From the NCBI GenBank assembly GCA_040882225.1, contig JBBEBR010000017.1, positions 212,266-276,265 on the forward strand: DNA of 64,000 bases. Direction: 5' to 3'. Source of the stretch: Gracilimonas sp040882225 (lineage in GTDB: Bacteria; Bacteroidota; Rhodothermia; Balneolales; Balneolaceae). Below, piece by piece: positions 37,217 through 46,700 of this stretch. The notes beneath the pieces are model-generated. The model saw only the letters and a list, made by a program, of their open reading frames with translations, was not told the DNA's origin and did not search any database. The translations under genes and the position numbers were made by a program. Numbering within the stretch: the stretch's first letter is position 1; every line of letters starts with the position of its first letter.

Positions 37217-40200
37217 ATGCAGTTATTAGTCGGGCTTATTTTTGGGGTTTCTTTTTTGTTACCCCCTATGCAGGTGCAGGATGCTTTTCCACAGGAATAC
37301 CTGATACGCCACTACGATATTGAAGACGGGCTGCCCGTGAATTCCGTTAATGGCATGGTGCAGGATGATGCCGGCTTTCTCTACATTTCTACCTACGACG
37401 GACTGGTTCGTTACGACGGATACGAATTCAAAACCTATAATTCGGGGAATACGCCGGGCATGGAAACCAACCGGATTGGCGGTCTCATTAAATCAGCAAA
37501 CAATACCATTTGGCTTTTTAATGAGAATGGATCCATCAGCTCAAAAAACGGAAATGTTTTCAGAATATATAAATCCCCAGAAATTCCTGGAACCGCAACG
37601 CGAATCACAGAGGCAAAAAACGGTATAATCTGGATCTCAGGAACCGAAGGCATCGCTTATTTCGATGAAGAAACAGCCATGTTTAAAATACTGGATGAAC
37701 CGCTTTTGAAATCATATACCGATTTATTGGGCACAGGATTACATGGCGAAGTTTACGCCATCAACGATGTGGGACTTGTTTCATACGCAGATAACAATCC
37801 CTCTTTACTTCTCGACATCAAAGATCACCCCATGCTTGGCCTGGATATCAGGCAAATCAAACAATTCGATAATGAGTTCATTTGGCTGGTAGGCTCGGAT
37901 ATTATTTTACGGTATGCACTTGCTACTGGGGATACCCGGTATATAGAAATACCTAATGAAAGGGACGTCGCGTTTTGGAATATCACCCCAAAAGAACATG
38001 GGGAATTCATTCTTACCAGTACTTACGGTTTTTACCGCCTCGATGCCGAAACCCTGGATCTTGAAAAACTTACTCTATCCATTAATGCTAACTTAGCAAG
38101 GCCTGACCTTGTTTTTGAGGGAGCTGATAGTGAAGAAATATTTATAGGTGATGATGAAATTGTTATAAACGGGCAAGAAGTGATCAACCAAGTTCCGTCC
38201 ATTAAATTCGGGTTTCTGGATCGGGAAGGATCCCTTTGGGTTGGTTCGCTAACGGATGGCCTGTATCAAATTCGAAAAAGCAACTTTGTTAACCTTGCTG
38301 AACCTGCTTTTCCTGGGCTTGTTAATATCTATTCCATTATTGAGGATGATAAAAACTCTGTGTGGGCTTGTGGCATTGCGGAAGGAATCGTAAGAATCTC
38401 CGGAGCGAAATCACAAAACTGGAATCATACCAACAGTCAGCTCTCCTCCAGTTTTTGCAAGTTTTTGTATCAAGATTCCAATGGAACCATTTATGCCATA
38501 CTTAATGATCGCACCATTTGGACATTCAATGACGAAAGATGGAGCTTGGTCAATGATTTCGACAATACATCTGATGTTAAACTGGAAACGCCCGAAGCTC
38601 TGCACCTGTCAAAAAATCGATTTTTTTTCGGAAACCAAAATTCTTTGATTCTCAGTGAAAACGGTGATTTTTCATATTTTGATGAATCACAGCCGGAAGC
38701 ATTATCAGGCATTCAGGTTTTTACAGAAAATTCAGAAGGAGTGATATTTGCAGGGACCTCCGGAAATGGCATCAGCAGAATTGAAGGAGATGATTACATT
38801 CAATACTCAATCAAAAATGAATCTTTAACCAGTAATATCATTCGTGATATTTTCCTGCAATCGGATGATACGCTTTGGGTAGCTACGGAAAATTTAGGGT
38901 TGAACCGATTGGTGCTGGATGAAAAAGGGAACGTTCTCTCTTCAAAAAGCATAACTACAGCAGAAGGGCTCACGCATAATTCGCTTCATCGCATCATTGA
39001 AGATCCGTATAGAAATCTGTGGATCAGTTCAAACGGGGGCATCATGCGCATCCCCAAAAAAGCCTTGAATGATTTTGCAGATGGTACAACAACCTCATTT
39101 CCGATTTTAAGCTTTGATGAAAAGGACGGCATGATGAACAGGGAAGCCAACGGAGGCGTGCAATCTGCAGGAATTTTGACCAACAATAATCAGCTTTGGT
39201 TTCCCAACCAGCGGGGAATTACCGTTATAGATCCGGCCGATTTTTCAGAGGGTCAGCTTATCGCAACGCCAACCTCTGTTTTTGAATCCATAGAAACTGA
39301 AAATAAGCTACTTTATTTTGATGGGAAATCTCGCAACACCATTCCGAACCATGAGCGAGATATAAGGGTGAATTTCACGGCTCCTAACTTTGCCTACCAA
39401 GACCGTGTTCATTTCACCTACAAAATGGACGGGGTTAATAATACATGGCAGTCAGCAGATCAGTCACGACAAGCAGTTTTTACAGGGTTGGAGCCAGGCG
39501 AATATACACTCGAGGTACGGGTAGAATTTATTGGTGGTGATCCGGTGGAGACAGCTGCCGTAATTATAATTCCAAGTCGTTTTTATGAAACCGGTTGGTT
39601 TGCCACTTTGATGGGACTGGCTCTGGTCGGATTGGTTGCCGGAGTGTTTAAACTGCGAATTAGAACGCTGGAAGAAAGGGAGCAAAAACTGCAACAACGA
39701 GTGGAGGAACAAACCATCGAACTCCAAAAAGCAGCTGAACAAAAATCTCGTTTTTTTACCGGCATTACACATGAGCTCAAAACACCGCTTTCTCTGATTG
39801 TTGGCCCGCTGGAAGATATGGTGGAAGAATCTGGGATTCTCAATCAAGAATTAGTGAAAAGCCGATTGGTTTTAATGTACCGTAACAGCCAACGCCTTAA
39901 ACATCTTATAGATCAGATTTTGGATGTTTCAAAACTCAATGCGGATGCCTTAAGGCTGACTTTTCAGCCTGTGAATCTTGCCGCGTTAACTCAGCAAATC
40001 ACCGGCCAATTTCAGTCTTTATTAGAGCAGGAGAAAATCTCGCTTGCGTTTTACTCTGATTCCATCACAGAGCAAACATTTGTAGATATGGAGGCGTGGG
40101 AAAGGATTATTATTAACCTTATGACCAATGCCATCAAGTTCTCCCCAAAACAAAGCAGCATCAAAATAGGGATAGAGGACTGTGATGATGCGCTGAAGAT

Positions 40201-41263
40201 CAAAGTAAAAGACGAAGGAACAGGAATAGCTGAAGAACATCAAGCTAAAATATTTGATTACCTATACCAGGTGGAAGGAGCAAGGGCAGTAGAAGGAACC
40301 GGAATTGGATTGTTTTTGGTAAAAGGCTTGGTTCAGCAAATGGGAGGAAGTGTAGAATTAAAATCTGAAATTGGTAAGGGAACTGAATTTTCTATCACTC
40401 TTAAAAAAGGATATTCCCACATTGAGAAAATGCACGCCATCATTCATGATCCTGTTTCCAGAGATAATAAAATTCCTTCTCGGCATCTTCTTATTGAAAA
40501 CAATTCAGAAACCGAAGCCAGAACTGGCGCTGTAAATGAACACGCTGCCCAGATTTTAGTAGTTGAAGACAACGTGGATTTTAGAAGTTATTTGAAATCA
40601 GTATTGCAAAGAAAATACCGGGTTGTATCTGCATCCGAAGGAAATGAGGCTTTGGAAATGCTAAAAGTAGAAACACCGGATCTCATTATTTCAGATGTGA
40701 TGATGCCCGGCATGAATGGGTTAGCGTTTGTCAACTCATTACGAACAAAGAATCACTTTAAGCATCTTCCGGTTATATTCTTGTCCGCTAAAAATCATGA
40801 AACAGAAATGCAGAAAGGACTTTCCACTGGAGCTGATATTTATCTTACCAAACCTATAAAAAGTAAGATGCTTCTTTCTCAAATAGATGCAGTATTGCGG
40901 AGGGAGAGAGTACTTTGGAGTCAGAATTCTACGGCTTCCGAGAAAGAAGAGCCGGAATTAATACGGCAAATCCGTGAAATTGTATACCGGCAAATGGCCA
41001 ATCCTTCCCTTAACATTAATATACTTGCTGATGCGCTTTTCATTAGCCGTGCTAAATTGTATTTGGAATGGAAAAAAGTAAGCGACCCCACCTTAAATGA
41101 GTTCATCAAAAAGCTGAGGTTTACTGAAGCGAAGGTACTCATCAAAGAAAAAAGCTTTAATGTACAAGAAGCTGCCCGGGCTGTAGGTTTCAAAGACCCG
41201 AACTACTTCTCCACCAGCTTCAAAAAGGAGTTTGGTATTTCTCCTTCTGAACTCCATAAGTAG
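37217..41263 (+). CDS. hybrid two-component sensor/AraC regulator (HTCS), sensor C
   Basis: 1,348 residues from ATG 37217; a TTG directly before it is not needed. Signal peptide (MQLLVGLIFGVSFLLPPMQV), propeller repeats (DGLPVNSVNGM, YDGLVRYDGYEF), Y_Y_Y domain, one transmembrane helix (about 791-811), HisKA with GITHELKTPLS (His852), HATPase (GTGIGLFLVKGLVQQMGGS), receiver with IISDVMMPGMNG (Asp1160) and IYLTKPI, AraC domain ending VGFKDPNYFSTSFKKEFGIS. Strong similarity to sensor B over kinase and DNA-binding parts (both FxGITHELKTPLSLI and NYFSTSFKKxFG), fitting the shared operator motif. The propeller part is more different, so the two may sense different ligands yet bind similar DNA (inference; cross-talk possible). 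Confidence 0.94.
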   Translation: MQLLVGLIFGVSFLLPPMQVQDAFPQEYLIRHYDIEDGLPVNSVNGMVQDDAGFLYISTYDGLVRYDGYEFKTYNSGNTPGMETNRIGGLIKSANNTIWLFNENGSISSKNGNVFRIYKSPEIPGTATRITEAKNGIIWISGTEGIAYFDEETAMFKILDEPLLKSYTDLLGTGLHGEVYAINDVGLVSYADNNPSLLLDIKDHPMLGLDIRQIKQFDNEFIWLVGSDIILRYALATGDTRYIEIPNERDVAFWNITPKEHGEFILTSTYGFYRLDAETLDLEKLTLSINANLARPDLVFEGADSEEIFIGDDEIVINGQEVINQVPSIKFGFLDREGSLWVGSLTDGLYQIRKSNFVNLAEPAFPGLVNIYSIIEDDKNSVWACGIAEGIVRISGAKSQNWNHTNSQLSSSFCKFLYQDSNGTIYAILNDRTIWTFNDERWSLVNDFDNTSDVKLETPEALHLSKNRFFFGNQNSLILSENGDFSYFDESQPEALSGIQVFTENSEGVIFAGTSGNGISRIEGDDYIQYSIKNESLTSNIIRDIFLQSDDTLWVATENLGLNRLVLDEKGNVLSSKSITTAEGLTHNSLHRIIEDPYRNLWISSNGGIMRIPKKALNDFADGTTTSFPILSFDEKDGMMNREANGGVQSAGILTNNNQLWFPNQRGITVIDPADFSEGQLIATPTSVFESIETENKLLYFDGKSRNTIPNHERDIRVNFTAPNFAYQDRVHFTYKMDGVNNTWQSADQSRQAVFTGLEPGEYTLEVRVEFIGGDPVETAAVIIIPSRFYETGWFATLMGLALVGLVAGVFKLRIRTLEEREQKLQQRVEEQTIELQKAAEQKSRFFTGITHELKTPLSLIVGPLEDMVEESGILNQELVKSRLVLMYRNSQRLKHLIDQILDVSKLNADALRLTFQPVNLAALTQQITGQFQSLLEQEKISLAFYSDSITEQTFVDMEAWERIIINLMTNAIKFSPKQSSIKIGIEDCDDALKIKVKDEGTGIAEEHQAKIFDYLYQVEGARAVEGTGIGLFLVKGLVQQMGGSVELKSEIGKGTEFSITLKKGYSHIEKMHAIIHDPVSRDNKIPSRHLLIENNSETEARTGAVNEHAAQILVVEDNVDFRSYLKSVLQRKYRVVSASEGNEALEMLKVETPDLIISDVMMPGMNGLAFVNSLRTKNHFKHLPVIFLSAKNHETEMQKGLSTGADIYLTKPIKSKMLLSQIDAVLRRERVLWSQNSTASEKEEPELIRQIREIVYRQMANPSLNINILADALFISRAKLYLEWKKVSDPTLNEFIKKLRFTEAKVLIKEKSFNVQEAARAVGFKDPNYFSTSFKKEFGISPSELHK

Positions 41264-41397
41264 GTTACAAAACCCTTTGAGGTTCCAATAACTAACCCTT
41301 AGTTCCCGGTTTGAATCAAGATTGGCGGGATTTAGGATTAGCAACTCTTGTTAATGTCAATGTTGAAATGTCGGCAGAAAACGATCGGGGATTTCAA

Positions 41398-41832
41398 CTA
41401 TAGGCAGCCTTTGGCCTGCTCATCTTGGTCTAAGCGCCTCGCTTCCAACACCTGATTCAAGCGTCTCGCTTGGATCATAGTGTGTGATGCAGATCCTTGC
41501 CTTGCTCCAACACCGCACCAGCGGGACGCTGGCGCTATGAGTGGGAGACGCATTGCGGTGCCCTCTTCGGTGAGCACCACGCTGTTCTGTTCCAACACCG
41601 CACCTCGCTTGGACGGAGTGTGGGTTATGGAGTTTGCTTTTCCTTATTCCAACACCTGATTCAAGCGTCTCGCTTGGAACATAGTGTGTGATGCAGATTC
41701 TTGCCTTGTCCCAACACCGCACCAGCGGGACGCTGGCGCTATGGGTGGGAGACGCCTTGCGGTGCCCTCTTCGGTGAGCACCACGCTGTGCCCGTAATAT
41801 AGCGGGTGCGAAAACACTCACAGAAGCAGACG
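41398..41832. repeat. REP-like hairpin cluster with a 204-bp-spaced direct repeat
   Basis: The 569 bases after sensor C hold no gene. REP-like hairpins of both orientations occur: CCAGCGGGACGCTGG (about 41519 and 41721) and CAAGCGTCTCGCTTG (about 41459 and 41663). A segment of about 140 bases starting AACACCTGATTCAAGCG at 41447 is repeated almost exactly from 41651. Same family as the hairpins around the RAYT gene at 50.6 kb. Confidence 0.7.
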
Positions 41833-42150
41833 TTAGGCGTTTCGGCTCGTCAAGATTTCATTTAGCTTATTATATTTCGGCATTAATCCATATAGCTTTC
41901 TAAGAAGTCCGCTTTTTTTGGAATTATTTTTTAGGTTCCTTTTACTTGACGGTGTTAGGGTAAAGTGACCGTGCAGACAGCTAATGCAAACAAGTTTTTT
42001 TGAACCTGCAATATACACTGGTTTTAAGTGCACCATGAACCCGCCTATCGGACAATATTTTTCTTCTTCGGCATTACAAAAATCACATTTTTTTTGTGAA
42101 TATTTCTGCTGGTTTTGTTTCTCTGGCATTGAGTTAATATTCATTTTCAT
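41833..42150 (-). CDS. small zinc-ribbon-like protein, paralogue 2
   Basis: 105 residues. It has the pattern CDFC-N8-CPIGGFMVHLKPVYI...LVCISC followed by a basic tail. Two CxxC pairs suggest a zinc ribbon. The upstream neighbour (42197-42493) has the same order of motifs (CELC...PVGQFIVKLKPAKI...QVCQVC), so the two arose by tandem duplication. The start could be any of three Met codons in the first eight residues. Family not recognised. Third in a same-strand group after the hydrolase. Confidence 0.65.
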   Translation of the reverse strand: MKMNINSMPEKQNQQKYSQKKCDFCNAEEEKYCPIGGFMVHLKPVYIAGSKKLVCISCLHGHFTLTPSSKRNLKNNSKKSGLLRKLYGLMPKYNKLNEILTSRNA

Positions 42151-42196
42151 AACATGTTTCTATGTTCAGGTTGTTTTTGATTATTGGCTTGTCTGT

Positions 42197-42493
42197 TTAA
42201 TTTTTGTATAGCCAGAGCTCCCATTCAAATATTTTGCCTATAAGTATTTTTTTAAAAGGTGTCTTTTTTTGGGGCTTCCACCGGTGTATCGCTCTAAGTT
42301 TAGAATGTTTTCTGAAGCACACTTGGCATACTTGTTTTATGATTCCTGAGATTTTTGCCGGTTTAAGCTTCACTATAAATTGACCCACCGGCCGAGGCTT
42401 ACCTTCCTCCGACTTACACAATTCACATTTTACTACTCTCCTCTCTCCTAAGTTGATGGATCTTTGGCTTTTTAACATCGATTGTGCACTCAT
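42197..42493 (-). CDS. small zinc-ribbon-like protein, paralogue 1
   Basis: 98 residues with KCELCKSEEGKPRPVGQF, VKLKPAKISG and VCQVCF: two CxxC pairs about 30 residues apart, then a lysine/arginine-rich tail. Its ATG overlaps the stop of the alpha/beta hydrolase gene in an ATGA, so translation is probably coupled. It is paralogous to the protein encoded just downstream. A nucleic-acid or protein-binding zinc ribbon is plausible. I do not recognise the family. Confidence 0.7.
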   Translation of the reverse strand: MSAQSMLKSQRSINLGERRVVKCELCKSEEGKPRPVGQFIVKLKPAKISGIIKQVCQVCFRKHSKLRAIHRWKPQKKTPFKKILIGKIFEWELWLYKN

Positions 42494-43440
42494 ATGGCCA
42501 CAGCATAGGAGTAAAGCTGATGTACTTTATCCAGAAAAGTATTCACTTGTTGATTGTATTGCTGTCGGTTGCTAAGATAAGCTTTGGTATGTCCAGTCCC
42601 CTCGGCGATCCAAAGGCGTTTAATGCCTTTTTGTTTAGCATCATATAATTTTTGACTCATATAAGAAGGAATGAACCGATCTCGGCTGCCGTGTATAAAC
42701 AAAATGGGAACTTCACTTTTTGCTACCGCCTCAATTGGACACACATCATCAAAACGAAATCGAGCAAACAGCCTTACAAAGAAATGGATGGTATGGTAAA
42801 ATATGAATACAGGAGCCTTGTAGATATTTTTGATTTGGTAGCGAATCAGTTCCTGCAGGTTAGAGAATGGACTGTCTGCAACCACAAATTTTACATATTT
42901 ATTGATGTGCAGGTATTCTAATGACGTCCCCGCTCCCAATGAAATCCCATGCATCCCAATAAGAGCATGTGGCCCTTCATTACTGACAACCCACTGCACC
43001 CAACAATCAATATCATGTTTTTCATAATAACCATAGCTGGTGTATGTTCCCTCGCTTTTTCCATGCGCGCGTTGATCAATGGCCAGCAAATTAAACCCTT
43101 GTTTAAGATAGATGTCCCAGAATTGCATCGACATGGGAAAGGCCCTGGTGTAGCCATGCAGCAGAATCATCACTTTGTCGGAATTCGGATCCTGCTCAAT
43201 ATAGCATCCATGCAATTTCAGGCCGTCTTTGTTTTCAATTACGATTTCTCTTTTGAACAGCTTATCAAACTTACCCTGAGAGTATAGCTTTTGCTTTTCC
43301 ACTCTGCGAAAACATTCATCGGTTGTGAATTTTTTCTTTTTGGTGATGGTGCGGTATCCAAAAATAGAAATAGCAAAAATGGTGACAAATATCCCGATTA
43401 AAAGCGTGGCGAATGTAATCAATAGTATTGTGCTGAGCAT
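42490..43440 (-). CDS. membrane-anchored alpha/beta hydrolase (serine aminopeptidase S33-like)
   Basis: 316 residues. An N-terminal transmembrane helix (about 2-28) anchors a catalytic domain with an oxyanion-type HGY motif (VMILLHGYTRAF), nucleophile elbow GISLG (within GMHGISLGAGTS), a catalytic aspartate in HGSRDRFIP and a histidine in GTGHTKAY. The pattern fits the YqkD/S33-like group of alpha/beta hydrolases. Substrate cannot be deduced. First gene of a likely three-gene operon with two zinc-ribbon-like proteins, overlapping the first of them by four bases. Confidence 0.88.
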   Translation of the reverse strand: MLSTILLITFATLLIGIFVTIFAISIFGYRTITKKKKFTTDECFRRVEKQKLYSQGKFDKLFKREIVIENKDGLKLHGCYIEQDPNSDKVMILLHGYTRAFPMSMQFWDIYLKQGFNLLAIDQRAHGKSEGTYTSYGYYEKHDIDCWVQWVVSNEGPHALIGMHGISLGAGTSLEYLHINKYVKFVVADSPFSNLQELIRYQIKNIYKAPVFIFYHTIHFFVRLFARFRFDDVCPIEAVAKSEVPILFIHGSRDRFIPSYMSQKLYDAKQKGIKRLWIAEGTGHTKAYLSNRQQYNQQVNTFLDKVHQLYSYAVAI

Positions 43441-43733
43441 AGTTACACTAATTGGTTAATGAGTTGCTCCCAATTAACGATAACTGAATTTGTGGCGCTA
43501 TCCTGTTTGTTTCATTCTGTTGTTTATTTGTTGCAAACCAGGTTTTATCGGGTAGATATTACATTTTTGTGTGAAGGGTATGGTATGTTTAAGCAACCCC
43601 AAATCATCACAGAACAATTTCTAAGAAGGGGGCAGGGATTGGTGGTGTTGATGGAGAAATTATTTAGCTTCTAAACCTCCAAGGTGTCCTTTGAATATTT
43701 TTATCATTAGGACGATCAGTTATCAAACTGCGC

Positions 43734-46700
43734 TCAGGAAAGAAATTCGGAAGGGCTCATCTTATAATGTTCTTTAAAGCATTTAGAAAACCAAGAGATG
43801 CTTTCAAAACCAACGGAATAGGCGATTTCGCTAATAGTGCCAACATTGTTTTCAATCATAAATTTGCCTTGTTCAAGCCGAATCCGACGAATGAGCTGAA
43901 CAGGGGTTTCTCCTGCAATATTGGTAAGTTTTCGGTGCAAGGTTGTTCGCCCCACATTTACCATTTCGGCCAGTTTTTCTACCGAAAGAGAAGAATCTTC
44001 AAGGTTTTCTAAAATAGCTTTTCGTATCTGGTCAATGAATTTTTGATCGGCTGATTTCAACTTGTTCTTATCTACTTTTATAACCGAAGCTTCTGATTCA
44101 AATTTTGCTCGCAATAATTTCTGTGACCGAAGCGTGCTTTTAATTCGAGCCATCAACTCATCCATATCGAAGGGTTTTATAATGTAATCGTTGGCACCAA
44201 ACTCCAGTCCTTTCAGCGTATCTTCTTTGGTGTCTTTGCCGGTAAGCATAATAACAGGTATAAAGTTGATGGCCGTATCTTTCCGAAGGTGCTCAACCAT
44301 CTCAAACCCATCCATTTCGGGCATCATCACATCGCTAATAATTAAGTCGGGCAAATATTTTTTTGCTTTTTCCAGGCCTTCTTTACCGTGAATGGCTTCA
44401 ATAACCCGGTAGCGTTCGCGTAGGTGACCAACTACAAACTGTCGCAGTTCAAGGTTATCTTCAACAATTAAAACGGTGGTTCGGTCTTCGTCATCTAAGG
44501 CAGAACTCATGTTCTGTTTCGAAATATCTGCCTCTTCCATTACTTCCCAAAACAATCCCGGTTCATGGTTTGAATTTTTGACTTCCTCAGCATGAGATAG
44601 AGTATTAGCCTTCAATGGTAAATGAATGATGAAAGTAGTACCAATACCGATTTTGCTTTCGGCAATAATGGTACCGCCGTGCAGTTCAACCAAACTTTTT
44701 ACCAGTGCAAGGCCTATACCCGTACCATGTTGCAACCGCGAACTTGAATTACTCGACTGGTAAAACCGATCAAAAATATTTTTAAGCTCTGCTTCAGGAA
44801 TTCCCATTCCTGTATCCATTACTTTTATGACAGCCGTTTCATTTTTTTGCGTTAGTTTAATGGATATATTCCCCTCATCACCTGTAAATTTAAAAGCATT
44901 TGAGAGTAGGTTGGTTATTACTTTTTCAATTTGATCCGGATTAAACCAGGCGATCACCTTTTCTGGAGCCTCCACTTTATAGCTGATGTTGCTCCGGCTG
45001 GCCAACGAACTGAAATTTTGTGAAATAGCTTTCACAAATTGCGTAAGGTTTTGCTGAGTTACCAATAATTTATTTTCAGAGGCTTCTAATCGGCTTATAT
45101 CTAAAATTTGGGAAACCAACGATAACAGTCTTTTAGAGTTTCGTAATGCCAATGTTACTTTTGATAATGCTGTCTCTGGAAGTGATGGCTTGGCGCTCCT
45201 AAGGTCTTCAAGTGGGCCGATAGAGAGCGTTAACGGAGTGCGGAGTTCATGTGAAACGTTTGCAAAAAAACGTTTTTGCGCATTGGCCTGTTTCTCAATG
45301 GTTTCCTTTTGCTGATTTATTTCTTTTGTTCTTTCTGCTACCGATTGCTCAAGTTCTTTTTGCCTGTTTTTTAGCTGACTGGTGCGAACTTTAAAAATTC
45401 CCAAAATTATCAACCCTACCAAAACAGCTATTATAAAGTAGAAAAGCTTCGTCTCATAAAAATAGGGAGAAATTGTAAGGGAAAGGGTGGCCGGCTTTTG
45501 ATTCCAAACTCCTGCGTTATTAGCTGCTAAAACTTCAAATTCATAGGATCCGGGCGGAACATTCGTAAAGAACGCTGTGCGTCGGGGGCCAGCGTCGATC
45601 CATTTATCATTAAACCCATTAAGACGATACCGAAATATTACTTTTTCCGGAACCATAAAGCTCAGTCCTGTATAGTTAATTTCAAAATCACGCTGGTTTG
45701 GATCTAATTCTGCAAGACCATTATTCGTGAGAGGCAACTCGTTGCCCATGGATTTCACTTCTTCTATTTGAACCGGAGGAGGTACTTCGTTTTGTGAAAT
45801 ATTTCGGGGATCCACAGAAACCAATCCATCCTGTGTAGGAAACCAGATGCGGCCATCCGATGATTTTGTTCCCGCCGGCTGAATACCTCCATTTGCTTCT
45901 CTGTTTCGAAGCCCATCCTCCTCGGTGTATGACTTCGATTGAATACTACTTATTGTTCCGGCATGAAAATCATTTAGCTCTTTCTTTGATACCCAATAAA
46001 TGCCCTTGTTACCGCTCATCCATAGCCGTCCGTCATTGTCTTCCAGAATTTGATGTACTACATTATCATAAAGTCCAATTTGTTCATTGTATACAGCTAT
46101 TGAACTTAAATCAGAGCCTCCTTCGTTAATTTCAATCCTGTTTAATCCTTTGTCCTCTGTTCCAACCCAAAGCACATAACCATCAGTGGTTGCAGAAGCA
46201 GTATCTATATACAAAGAACGAACCCGGTTACTGGACAGTCCTTTTTCAGTAGTATAAGTTGTAAAGATTCCATTTTGGTACTGCTTAATTCCGCCGCCGG
46301 CTGTAGCCATCCAAAGGCTGGAATCGGGAGCTTCTGCAAAGTATCGTACATAATTCCTGGGGTTGCTAACCTCATCTGGTAATCGTATCCATTCAGAAGA
46401 ATCTTTCGGCTGCCGATATAAACCATGAGTGGTACCTGCCCATATTTGTTCATTACTATCTTCGAACAAAGCATCAACAGAAAATATGGACACCAGGTAC
46501 GGCTGTGGTGAAGGCGATTTGATTTTTTCGAACTTATTATTGTTTTTATTTAATTTAAACAATCCCTTATCTAATAAACTCATTAGTATATTACCATCGT
46601 TGGTTTCTAAGATGGAGCGAACATATGAGCCGGTAGAAGATGCTATTTTATAGGAATGTATTTTTCCATGTTTTAGGCGGACAGCCCCATGCCCATGTGT

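Noticed and set aside
3241..41263. Polysaccharide-utilisation locus
   Set aside because: Hybrid sensors suggested it, but no SusC/SusD, glycoside hydrolase or transporter gene is present.
43459..43674. 71-codon open frame between the hydrolase and sensor D
   Set aside because: No ribosome site, no known motif, and not in an operon; treated as chance.
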